From: Sequoia sempervirens
Taxonomy: Eukaryota > Streptophyta > Pinopsida > Cupressales > Cupressaceae
Assembly: GCA_007258455.2 (NCBI GenBank)
Contig: VDFB02139279.1
Coordinates: 1 to 64,000, forward strand
Length of the DNA stretch: 64,000 nt
Direction: 5' to 3'
This document shows, piece after piece, positions 33,516 through 44,489 of this stretch. Below the pieces are notes generated by a model. The model had not been told where the DNA came from. It searched no databases and was given only the letters and a program-made list of their open reading frames with translations. The first letter of the stretch is position 1. The number at the start of each line of letters is the position of its first letter. The position numbers and the translations under genes are program-made.

Positions 33516-35580
33516 ATGCTTGTGTGATGTAGAGCATCTAATAATAACAACCAACATTAGGGGTACTTCTGACCCAAACAACCGAGAAGATCAAATTACA
33601 AAACACCATTGATTCACTCAAATTTTCATCAAAATTTCCATACAATTTCACTTGAAAATCACAAGGCCCAGAACACCAAACCAGTATCCCAAATCCTTAT
33701 CAAATTCCAATACATCTTATCCATCATCAAACTGACTAATTTAAAACAAAAACCTGATCAGACAACTCTGACTTCATTAATTCATTCAACTCATCCAACT
33801 TGCTCCAACACTCCTCAAGAAAATCAAGCTACAAGGAAATCATTTGTGGAACTAAGATCCACAACCTTTATTGACCTCATGAAAAATCTTAAAACATAAT
33901 CTTTTGTTAGAAATAAACCAAACAAACTACCTCATTACTTTGTTTTGTCAGACTTTCAAAATCATGCACTTAAGACACCAATGTTACATCATAGTTCCAT
34001 ATTAACCAAAACATCAAATCAACAAATTTAGTCCTTGGACCTTTCCAAAATCATTGAAACATCTTTGAAAACATTATTTAAGTAGTTCCCAAACAAAACC
34101 AATCACTTTTATCACTATGTGCACAAAATATCAGTTTCTTGCATGTAAACACCAATATTCTACTAGTATTGCAAAACCCCTAAAATGGGTATACCATCAA
34201 GCCCACCTTACTTCACTTTAGGAAATGGAAATTATTGGGACCCAATATTTCATTTCTAAACATACCTCTATAGTATATCAACTTGTTTTGGAAGATAACA
34301 CAGAACAATTGATTGTCCACGCCTAATTGCTTCAAATTAGGTCATATTTTCAAAGAAAACATCATCTATTCAACTCCAAATCACTAAATAACCATAAAGA
34401 GTCTTTGAACATGTTGTAAAACACATAAATCATCAACCTTTAATGAAGGAAACACCCACCAATACAAACAAACAGTAAACCCTTGTCTAAAGCCTTAACA
34501 ATCCCCAAATAATGAGGGTTTGAAGGAAATATATATTCCAAACCACCATATATCTCTGCCACTACTTGAAACATGTTTAGAAATGTCTGACCATGCTTTA
34601 AGAACAATATTTTATCCTATACAATTGTTATCTCACCAAACCCTAGATTGTAGCAACTTCTCATGCATGGAAATCATTGTATTTTTCCCTTGTAGCAGCA
34701 ACAAACTCCATATTCTTGTCTTCCCTGCTCCTGTTCAACACACACAATATTCAAGGCATACTAAATACACACTAAACAGTCCATACCACCATTCTACTAA
34801 CCCTACAATGGTGGGATAGGAAATATAAACCCTACAAGACTCTCAAAACCCTTGACTGGGTTTTTAGGCCAGACCACAGAACTTGACCTCTAAATTTGAT
34901 GGAAACCTTTCAAAACACTTTTAAATGATTGTTAACACCATGATATAAATAAATAAATAAATAAATATCCTTTAGAGTGTTGTACAGTCTGTACAAGGAC
35001 ATGATCAAAAGAATAAAACACTGTAAATATAGGAAACATGGAACTTTATTTAATAAAATGTCTCAAGAATACAAAATTTGCTCTCCCTCACCCATTACAA
35101 TGCTTTATATAGCTTTTACAATAGTTAAGGCATCTTCCTTTTCAATTCCAACTGATCAAACCATTCTTTTTCTGTCACGACTCTTGGTCTTCCTGATTTT
35201 GTGCACTTTTTTCATTTTTTACTTTATTGACAACTTTTACATTTTTAGCAACATATTTTCCAATTTACTTAATTAACTCCTAGAGACCTATTTAAGGACT
35301 CAAATACATTAGAATAGGTATTCCCATGGCCTTTTTACAATGCCTTCATGATGAAAATGCAAATTTTATATTTTTGCCTATTTGAAGCACAAGGTGCTCC
35401 TGCACCATTGTGCAACAAAGCTTCCAACAACCTCTCACAAATACACAGTAAAATTCCTTGAACACAAACACACAAGTCACCCCATCTATCACCCAACTAG
35501 CCGTACCATCCTAAAACACTTGCATCCCACCACCAGGTCCACAAAACGACCTCTCCACACAATTTAAATTGCTTTCACAA
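33516..35580 (-). mobile_element. Insertion of about 2 kb within gag of element B (possible solo LTR)
   Basis: In element A the Gln tract and the gag domain are about 0.3 kb apart; here they are about 2.1 kb apart. The extra sequence begins near TGTGATGTAGAGC and ends near GCTTTCACA, that is, TGTGA...TCACA. On the minus strand it shows CTATATAAAGC (near 35110) followed by an ATTAAATAAAG signal (near 35045), the order seen in an LTR. An (AAAT)n tract lies at 34944-34967. I found no matching target duplication, so the call is tentative. Confidence 0.35.
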
Positions 35581-35589
35581 TAGATACAA

Positions 35590-37208
35590 TACATCCAATT
35601 TAGAAAGGTTAAAAAATCCCACACACAAGAAAATTTGTGCCCCTATCCATTTGATAGAAGCATTGCAATGGCTCCATTTCCACCAGCCTTTGAAATACTG
35701 AAATTTGATAAATATTGGGGGAAAGGAAATCCTGAAGATCACATTAGTGAATTCCGCATACATTGTATGGAAGTGGCATATGATGATTCTTATCTTATGC
35801 AACTTTTCCTATGAAGATTGGATGGTCTTGCAATGGAATGGTTCTCTTTCTTACCTCCTTGAATCAAAAAGTTCCAGAAATCATAGATTTATTCATCAAA
35901 AGCTACTCTTTCAACCTAGACATGGAGGTAAGCCTGGAAGAACTATCTGGCCTTAAACAAGATAAATGAGAGAAATTCACGGCTTTCCTACAATGATGGA
36001 GATCTAGAGCCACCAAGAGCAAATGGTCCATGCTTGAAGAACAATAAATTGGGACCATTATCTCTAACCTTGAAGGGAGCTTGTCCTTCCATCTCAAAAT
36101 GCAATGCATCACAACCTATGAACAACTCATCCCCAAAGTGCTCAACATCGAAAGGGCCCTCATAGCACAAGGGGGCACTCTGTGCACCAAGACAATCGAA
36201 CCTCAACAAGTTATAATGACAAACCTTTCCCATGGGCTAAAAACAAGAATGTCACCAATGATGGTGTCATTGACGCCAAAGTTGTTATCAATGTACCAAG
36301 GCCAAATGTGCAACATCAAACTTACATAGAACTATAAAACAACACACAAAAAACCTTGAAAACCAACACATCACAACAACAACTCAACAATCAGATGGTC
36401 AACAATGTAAATGCTCAAGGGGGACCACCCCCAAAGAACAAATATCCCCCTAAATGAAAATATGCACCACTTGATGAACCAATCGAATCTGTCATGCAAT
36501 AGTTGGTACAAGAAAATCTCATGAAGATCCCTAATTATGAAAATTATCAAGAGCCTCAAGTTAAACCACCATGGTATAATAAGAAGCGAATTTCACAAAA
36601 TAAAGGGACACACGAAGGCTAGTTGTATGAGACTCAAGAATCTGATCCAAGATCTCATTGATGATAAGACCATAACCATTGAACAACCAATTGGGAATCA
36701 AGATCTTAAGATATACATGAATCTGATGCCAGACCATAATAAAGGAAACAACAATGGTAAAGGAAAGAGTTACAACATTGTGAACCATATCTATGATCAT
36801 GTTGTCACCTCTTTGGATGAATGGGTGACAATTGCCAATACCAAAGGACCTAGAGCTAAGTGTGGAGTCACCACACGTAGCGAAAAAATATCAATTCTAG
36901 GACCTTCACTGCCACCCAAGGCACCAGATACTAATCCAAAATCAATCCCTAATGGTTACAATTTCCTAGAGAAATTGAAAGAGACCCCCACCCAAATCTC
37001 CATTATGGAGTTGTTAAAAATCTCACCCGCACATGGGGACATCCTAGAGAAGGAATTGGCTGCATCCTCCATTCCCACCAACCTTGATGTTGACCAATTT
37101 CAAGCAATGGTTAAACATATCACTACATTGCATCTCCTCACATTTTCTGAGCATGATCTTCCAACTTGGGACCATCTCATAACCATGCACTCCATCTTGA
37201 AGTCTTAG
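35590..37208 (+). pseudogene. Gag of element B, structural domain and C-terminal part
   Basis: The Retrotrans_gag core lies at about 35660-35960: FPPAFEILKFDKYWGKGNPE, DHISEFRIHCMEV, DSYLMQLFL and AMEWFSFLPP. After several frameshifts, the 36537-37208 open stretch has the knuckle-like EFHKIKGHTKASC (first Cys changed to Ser) and a C-terminal part with GPRAKCGVTTRSEKI and SIMELLKISPAHG, matching the end of gag in element A. It leads directly into protease. Confidence 0.82.
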
Positions 37209-38110
37209 TCCACAAGAACAAATTCAAATGATTCTTGGTGGATGGAGGGGCGGGTTTGAATATTTGTACTCTACAACTAATAAAGAATCTGGGATTCTCA
37301 GAAGATGTCATTGAAAAAGGCAAGGGTATCACTATCAGGGCTTATGATGATCAAGAATGGGTGTCTCAAAGCACCATTCAACTCTGTAGATCCAAGTAGG
37401 GCCAACAATCATGGAGACTACTTTCCAGGTCCTTGACCTTAAACTCCCATACATATCCTCCTAGGGCACCCATGGATCCATGGGATGCAATTTCTCGCAT
37501 CCACGTTCCATCAATGTGTCAAATTCCCTTACTAGAATTAAGAAGTCACAATCCATGGTGACCCTGAACCTTTTTATTATTGAAAATGTTTGGAGGCCAA
37601 GTATTATAAGATTCCGCAAGTCCTAAAAAATGATGAGGGACCTACATCCACTTATGCTGACCCATCCACCTTAGCCTCCACTTTTGAGACAAAGACACCT
37701 TCCATTTAGAACATCCTAGATGTTAAGGTTGCAATCCAAGATAATGGGTGTGGAGACTATAAAATGAAAAAGAGTGGCTTTGTGGTGGGATATTTACCTC
37801 AATCTCCTAGATCTCATGGGAAACCATAGCCAATCGACACATCTCAGACCTTCAAATCAAAACCTACCACCTTCAAAAAGTGGGGAGACCTAAGAAAAGA
37901 GGTGGTAGATGAGAAAGATGTATCAAGCCTATTATATCAATATGAAAGACTCATACCTGATCTGCCCATGGAAGATGATAACAAAGGACTACAACTAATG
38001 TTTAACTAGGGTTATAACAAAAATGAAAAGCTCGGGAAAAATGAAAACGATCTATTAGAACCTATAATTCTTGAGAAGGTCCTAAATAATCTTGGCCTTG
38101 GATGTACCCC
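37209..38110 (+). pseudogene. Aspartic protease and linker of element B
   Basis: FLVDGGAGLNICTLQLIKNL (about 37228-37287) is the retropepsin active site region, again with DGG. VIEKGKGITIRAYDDQEWVS follows, then a frameshift, then a segment with GHPWIHGM-like text near 37465. The linker carries NGCGDYKMKKSGF- and KWGDL-like text before RT. The order and motifs match element A 10840-11560. Confidence 0.75.
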
Positions 38111-39720
38111 TATGAAGATAACCATTCTTGGTAAGGGTACCCTTATTAAAAAAGTCAAAGCTCCTCCTCAATTACCAATATCCACTAGTCTACCCCTAGA
38201 TAACTATACATTTGATATAATTGACATTTATGACAAGGATCCCATCTTTGATTTACCCATGTTATTTGAGGATTCCTCCCTTTTTATGGTCACCACCATG
38301 TATTTCAATTCAAGTAACCAAACCACTGAACTAAAGCTTGTTTATCCCCAGCTAATAGATTGTGACAAATGAGGACCACAAATCTTAGATACATTCAAAA
38401 ACAATGAGGCTCTCTCAAAATTCATGGGACTAAGGGATACTCTACAGTATGGAGACCACAAAGCAGGGTTTTATATTGAGTTGGACACACATGTGTACTA
38501 TAGGGAAACAATTGAATCTCTTAGTCGCAAAAGAGAAAATCTAAGAGTAATATCTAGGTCTCTAAGTGAAAACCACACTGTGGCACTTTTTGACCCAAAA
38601 ATAGTAAAAAGAAAGGACGTGTTTGATGGTGAAAACCTCTGAGGTTCCAAAGGATGAGGGATTCAATCTTCCCCTTAGAGCCTTCCATCAAGAAAAATCA
38701 ATAGTCCTAGTAGAAAAATGCAACCCAGTCAATCTCGGAATTGTAGAAAACCCACAGATCACTTTCTATGTTGAGTCTCTTTTGACTGAGGAACAATAAA
38801 ATATAGTTGTATTTCTGAAAGAAAGAAAATTGAATTTTGCATGGACCTATATTGACATTCCAGGCCTTGACCCTGAGGTAGTAGTCCATCATCTAGCAGT
38901 CTATCCAGAGGTGAAACCAGTAAGATAGAAATTGAGAAAGATGCATCTGCAGATTGCATTATTGGTCGAACTTGAGCTACAAAAACTCCTTGATGTTGGC
39001 TTCATATGACCCATTGATTATCTTGAATGGTTTTCCAACCTTGTACCTATTTCTAATCCCATTGGGGGCATCCAAATCTACTCTTACTTCAAGGACCTAA
39101 ACAAAGCATGCCCTAAGGATGATTTCCCTCTTCCTAACATAGACATGATTGTAGATCTGACAACAAGGCACAAAATGTTATCATTAATGGATGGGTTTTT
39201 AGGATACAACCAGATTATGATCACAAAAGATGACCAACATAAGACAACCTTCACCTATCCATGGGGCACTTACTATTGGAACATGATTTCATTTGGGTTA
39301 AAGAACGTAGGAGCTGTATACCAAAGGGATATGACTTTGATTTTCCATGACATGATCCACAAATCTATAGAGGACTATGTGAACAACATATTAGCCAAAT
39401 AAAAAAAGTGTCAAGACCACATATCAACATTGGGCTCAATCTTTGACAGACTGGAAGAATATAAGGAAAGACTCAATCTTAAGAAATGTGTCTTTGGTGT
39501 GTAATCAAGAAAGCTCCTAGGTTATATTGTATCAATGAGGGGAATTGATAAAGACCTTGCAAAATTCAAAGCAATCATTGACATGGAAGCACCACAAACG
39601 TTGATGCAGTTAATGGGTTTGCAGGGAAGGCTCCAATCAATCTGCAGATTCATAGCATAGTTGGTAGACAAAACCATCCCATATTCTCATCTACTCCACA
39701 ATGGAGTAGCCTACAAATGG
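38111..39720 (+). pseudogene. Reverse transcriptase of element B (catalytic YVDD lost)
   Basis: A pol linker (38112-38640) is followed by RT: PQITFYVESLL (in variant form) near 38755, LRKMHLQIALLVELELQKLL near 38930, EWFSNLVPISNPIGGI, DDFPLPNIDMIVDL and LSLMDGFLGYNQIMITKDDQ. The catalytic YVDD box reads YVNN (39376-39387), so both Asp are replaced by Asn, and a TAA follows eight codons later. The thumb/connection region to 39720 has further frameshifts. Polymerase activity would be lost even without the stops. Confidence 0.88.
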
Positions 39721-40640
39721 GATGAGATAAAGACCAAGCATTCAATAAAATCAAAGAATACTTGCTAACACCACTAGTCCTCATGCCACCAATCCAGAAT
39801 AAACCATTTATTCTCTACATATTAGCTACGATAGCAGCCCTTGGTGCTCTCCTAGCTCAACATGATGAAACAGGGAAAGAGAGAGCCATTTACTATATTA
39901 GTAGAACCTTGGTGGGACACGAGCTAAACTACATGTTCATCAAAAAATATTGTCTTGCAGTAGTGTTCACCTCACAAAAATTTAAGCATTACATGTTGGC
40001 TCATCAAATAAAGCTCATTGCCAAGATAGACCCCTTAAAGTATCTACTTTCTAAAGAAACATTCACAGGATGAATGGCTAAGTGGGTCATGATCTTGACG
40101 GAATATGACATTGAATATGTGGAATGGAAGGCCATCAAGGGACATTTAATTGTAGATCAATTGGCCGAGGAACCTATATGTGTGGAGAATCCATTGGTAT
40201 TAGAATTTCTAGATGAGTCAATATTCAACCTAAGTGCAACAAACCATTGGATGGTATACTTTGACGGATCATATACAAAACATGGGTTAGGAGTAGGAAT
40301 CCTCTTCATCACACCACAAGGGGATTGTATCCCAAAATCATACAAGTTGTCTTTTCCTTGCACCAACAACATTGCATAGTACGAAGCCCTTTTCATAGGA
40401 CTTCAGATTGCAATACAATGGAAAATCATGGCACTGAAGGTCTATGGGGACTCACAATTGATTATCAACTAGGTCAATGATGAATATAAAACTAAGGATG
40501 ACAAAATTACCCCATACAAGAAGCTGGTGGAAGATATCAAAGAGTTCTTCATTGACATAACATTTGAGCAGATACCGAGGGTAAACAACATAGCAGCTGA
40601 CACCATGGATACAATCAGATCATTACTAGATATCTTGTGA
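39721..40640 (+). pseudogene. Two RNase H domains of element B
   Basis: The RT-linked RNase H covers about 39762-40190 (PLVLMPPIQNKPFI, ALLAQHDETGKERAIYYISR, YCLAVVFTSQKFKHYMLAHQ), with a TGA at 40071. The archaeal-type RNase H covers about 40245-40625: VYFDGSYTKHGLGVG (Asp kept), PQGDCIPKSYKLSF, then a TAG in place of the catalytic Glu of the NNIAEYEAL motif, YGDSQLIIN with a TAG soon after, and NNIAADTMD (last Asp kept). It mirrors element A 7871-9060. Confidence 0.87.
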
Positions 40641-42160
40641 AACTTCCACAAACATAAATTCCTTGTAGAATAGCTTCTTGCACCAGCTTTTGAGGTACCA
40701 AAATCTAAGTTTGTGTGTGAATTCATTGGTCTCGATGATCCTTGGTACCATGACATATTCACCTACTTGAAAATAGGATTCCTCCCTACCGACATCACCC
40801 AAAATCTCAAAAGAACCTTTATTAAAAAGTCATCCAGCTTCTTCATCTTAGGAGACACCCTTTATTCTAGGAGTATCGAAGGAACCCTCTTGCGATGCCT
40901 TAACCCCGAGGAAGTTTTGACTACTTTAATAGAGGTACACGATGGCATTTTTAGTTCACACTCTAGTGGTATGACCTTGGCCAAGAAACTGCTGAGGACT
41001 GGGTACTACTGGCCTACGATGGAGAAAGAAGCTCATGACTACATTTGAAAGTGCATGCAATGTCAACAACATGGGGACCTCATCCATGCATTAGCTCAAG
41101 AGCTCCAGACAATTCTAACAGCTTGGCCTTTTTCACAATAGGGGTTCGATCTCATTAGCAAAATCACACCCACCTCCTCTAATGGAAACAATTTCATTAT
41201 CACTGCCACATAGTACTTCACAAAGTGGGTAGAGACCATCCCCATGACCTATATCACAGGGAATTAGATCTCAAAATTCATCCCAAACTACCTCATTTTC
41301 TGTTATGGTGTCCCACAAACCCTTATCTTAGATAATGGGATACCTTTCAAAAACCAAGATGTTCATGAGTTATGCCAAAAATTCAATATCCAACATCGCT
41401 TTTCCACTCCATACTAACCCCGGGGTAACAACCAAGTTGAGGCTTCTAATAAAACCATCCTAAAAATCCTCAAGAAAACAATCAATGAAGCTAGTCGTGG
41501 CTGGCACCTACAAATAAATCATGCCTTATGGGCCTACCGAACGAGTATTTGTACACCTATAGGTGCAACCCATTTCTCTCTGGTCTATGGATTAGAAGCC
41601 ATCCTTCCCATTGAGATTGAGCACCCATCCCTGAGAATATTACTGCAAAATCTTATTACTAATGAGGAGTATCGGGTGTCATAGTTAAACGAGTTGGAAC
41701 TACTGGATGAGTGAATGCATGGATACTTTGAACCACCTACAAGTCTATCAGACCCATCTCAAAAGGAGCTATAATAAGATGAAGAGTTGGTCATTTCAAG
41801 TCAGAGAGCTCATGTTGAAAGAAAATTAGATGAATGTACCAAATCTAGACAACAAGGGAAAATTTGAACCGAACTGGTTGGGACCCTTTGTCATCACTGC
41901 AAGTTACAAATCAAGAGAATATCAGCTATCCACACTCGAAGGTGAGCCTCTATAGGATCCCATCAATAGCTCCCATTTCAAAAAAAAATATTCCTAAGCT
42001 TGCAAGGTATAAATCAAAAAAATATAAAAAATCCAAAAAATTAGAAAAAGGATTGAAAACAGTAAAGAAAAAAATCATCCTCTAGTGAAAACCACTTCGG
42101 TGGTGCTTTGGGAAAGTACCATGGTGAAAACCTAGAAATTAGACGTCATGTGTAAATAAA
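40641..42160 (+). pseudogene. Integrase of element B (decayed)
   Basis: An H2C2 zinc finger relic (about 40930-41070: HDGIFSSHSSGMTLAKKLLR, YYWPTMEKEAHDY, CMQCQ) precedes the DDE core: FDLISKITPTSSNG (first Asp), LDNGIPFKNQDV near 41328 (second Asp kept) and [16 protein letters not shown] near 41430 (Glu kept). WAYRTSICTPIGATHFSLVY and a C-terminal WLGPFVITASYKSREYQLST (near 41875) follow. All three catalytic acids are visible, but several stops and frameshifts are present. It ends in a Lys-rich tail. Confidence 0.87.
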
Positions 42161-42419
42161 GCACTTTCCATCCACCATTGATTCTTTGGCTTGTTTTGCA
42201 TCACTTTCCATTGCATTCGTTGCATTCCATATCTCCTTCCACCACACATCCGCGTCTGCATCAAGGCTTGATTCTATGTCAGTATCATGTGCCATCCTAG
42301 ACTACTTGGCACATTCCTAAGGTCAGTTTGTCCTACCTATATCAGATTAGTCTATCGTATCACAATGGGGGGACGTTCTTATACCTGCATTGGATTGGAT
42401 TCGTGTATATCCTTAAAGT
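42161..42419 (+). other. Spacer after integrase, element B
   Basis: No ORF is supported. It corresponds to 6361-6619 in element A. Confidence 0.4.
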
Positions 42420-42910
42420 TTCCTTAGAACCAAAAAATCCAAAAACATTCATAAAATCAAGAAAATCCAAAAACATTTCAAAACATATTGAAAGTTCAAA
42501 AATAGATCAAAAAATAGAAAAATTCAAAAACAGAGTCGTCATGTCAAACTACGAGGCTTCTATGTGTATAACGTAGGCAAGGATAATCTTTGTTCAACCC
42601 CCGAGGCCCCTAGGATAGGTCCTTTAGGTGTCCATCATAATAAACTGACAATCCACTTGTTCATATTCTTCATCAATAAATGAGTCTATGTTAGTCAAAC
42701 TACATGGTCTCTGCATGTATAATGTAGGAAAGGCTAATCCTTGATCAACCCCCAAGGCCCCTAGGATAGGTCCTTAGGTTAGGTTCTTGGTCAAAATCTC
42801 AGAAAACACCAAAACATTAGAAAATTTGAAAATAAAAACATTTGTAAAACATCTCAAAAAGCTCAAAAACAACCTCAAAACATTTCAAAATACCAAAAAA
42901 CATTAAAAAA
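42420..42910. repeat. A-rich tract with duplicated block, downstream of integrase in element B
   Basis: Two copies of a block (42530-42640 and 42685-42790) share GTCAAACTACRWGG, GTATAAYGTAGG and GGCCCCTAGGATAGGTCC. AAAAATCCAAAAACATT-like words flank them. This is the counterpart of 5641-6360 in element A. Confidence 0.65.
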
Positions 42911-43850
42911 AACTCCAAAAAATCATCTGTCCCATTTCTCTTTCACCCACAATAAACATCCACTCACAATAAATGATCATCATCTCCAACCTTTGGCAAA
43001 ACAATTGGAAACAAGTATAGCAAATTTAAAAGTGTGAACTCAAACGTCAAGGTATTAAAATTAGGTGAGTAGGAAAATAAGTTGGTCAACTCTTGGTATC
43101 AATAGCCTTTCATCTAGTTAATGCCAAAATCATCTGATAACAACATGTCCTAGGATGCATCCTTCCTACAATGGACATCAACATCAAACATCACCATAGT
43201 TTATTCTTGGCTAGAGGTATGAAGAACACTAGCTTGTTTGTTTATTTGATCTTTTCTTTTGATTTATCTTATTGTGCTCATTCCAGTGACCTATCGACGA
43301 TGTCTAATCAAAAAAATTTAGAGAGAAAGGAATGGGGCATCGATAATTATCTTTTTTCTGTTGTGCTTGTGGGATATTCTTGTACTATAACCTTGGTCAT
43401 GCGAATTTTGTTTAGTGTGTAGGGAGGATGTTTTGGACATCTTGTTGACTATTACATTTGGAGGTTTTGCCTCTTTGTGTTTTGGTCTGAGCTATTCAAA
43501 ATGTTTGAAGAACATCCTAATAAAGTTTCATATGCTAGGTGTGAACAAGGATACTCCTATCTGATTGTCGAGTCAAAGTCCATGTCACTAGGCACAATTC
43601 CATCCTAGTTTTCTATACGTTGATGCATCGTACCTATGTGTGTTATCAAACAGAAGGAAAGTAATGCTCATTACATCCCCAATCCCTGGATAAGTAGTAT
43701 ATCATCATCACTCATCATCATATCTAATAAAGTCTCAATGACTTGTAGAATTGTTGGACTTCTACATCATCTCAAACTCAATGGTTGATCCCTCTTTCTT
43801 CTATTTTCTCCACATACTAACATGGTATCATGACATTCAAAAGAAAAATC
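42911..43850 (+). other. Non-coding 3' region of element B
   Basis: I see no gene. Hydrophobic ORFs in this stretch (for example 43171-43422) have no counterpart in element A and look like chance. Confidence 0.45.
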
Positions 43851-44480
43851 TATTTGCATCCATCCTGCATCCATAAACCATTAGTATACTGCATATCATC
43901 ATCATAGGAGACATCATTCATCTTTGCATTGATCATTTAAGGTGTTTAGCATAATATAGATTGGTTATTGTAAGCATCTCATAAACAACACATTTGCATT
44001 ATGAACCATCAATAACCATATAAGAATCATCTTACATCATGCATACATATATCTTGCATCATCATATCACACATAGAAAATATACTGAAAAAGAAGTTAA
44101 ACATATCATTGCTTGCATCCATCACATATCATTGCATAATATAAATTTGCATCCATCACATACAAGTACATCATATAGATCATACATTACATATTTATTC
44201 ATATCATACATCGATAATATCACATCAAATTCATGAAACATCAAGCATTATAGCATCCATCCATATCATATACATCCATAACAAATAAAGTAAAGTAAAA
44301 TAACATCACATCATCGCATCGAAGTCATCTCATATATATATAAAAAAAAAGTTGAATTTCATGATACAATCGAAATCAGATATATAATGTCATCATTAGA
44401 ATATACAAGAGGCTAAACAAAACTCAACCAATGAATGTATACACATCATAAATCAGGTTGTACATCAAAAAACTGTCTAG
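43851..44480. repeat. Low-complexity CATATC / GCATCCAT-rich tract of element B
   Basis: Repeated catatc, atcatc and gcatccat words. It is the reverse-sense counterpart of the tract at 4090-4750 in element A. Confidence 0.6.
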
Positions 44481-44489
44481 GGCACTAAT

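Noticed and set aside
34944..34967. (AAAT)n and other microsatellites (TA near 30290, GA near 19125)
   Set aside because: They are short simple repeats common in AT-rich plant DNA; noted within larger features only.
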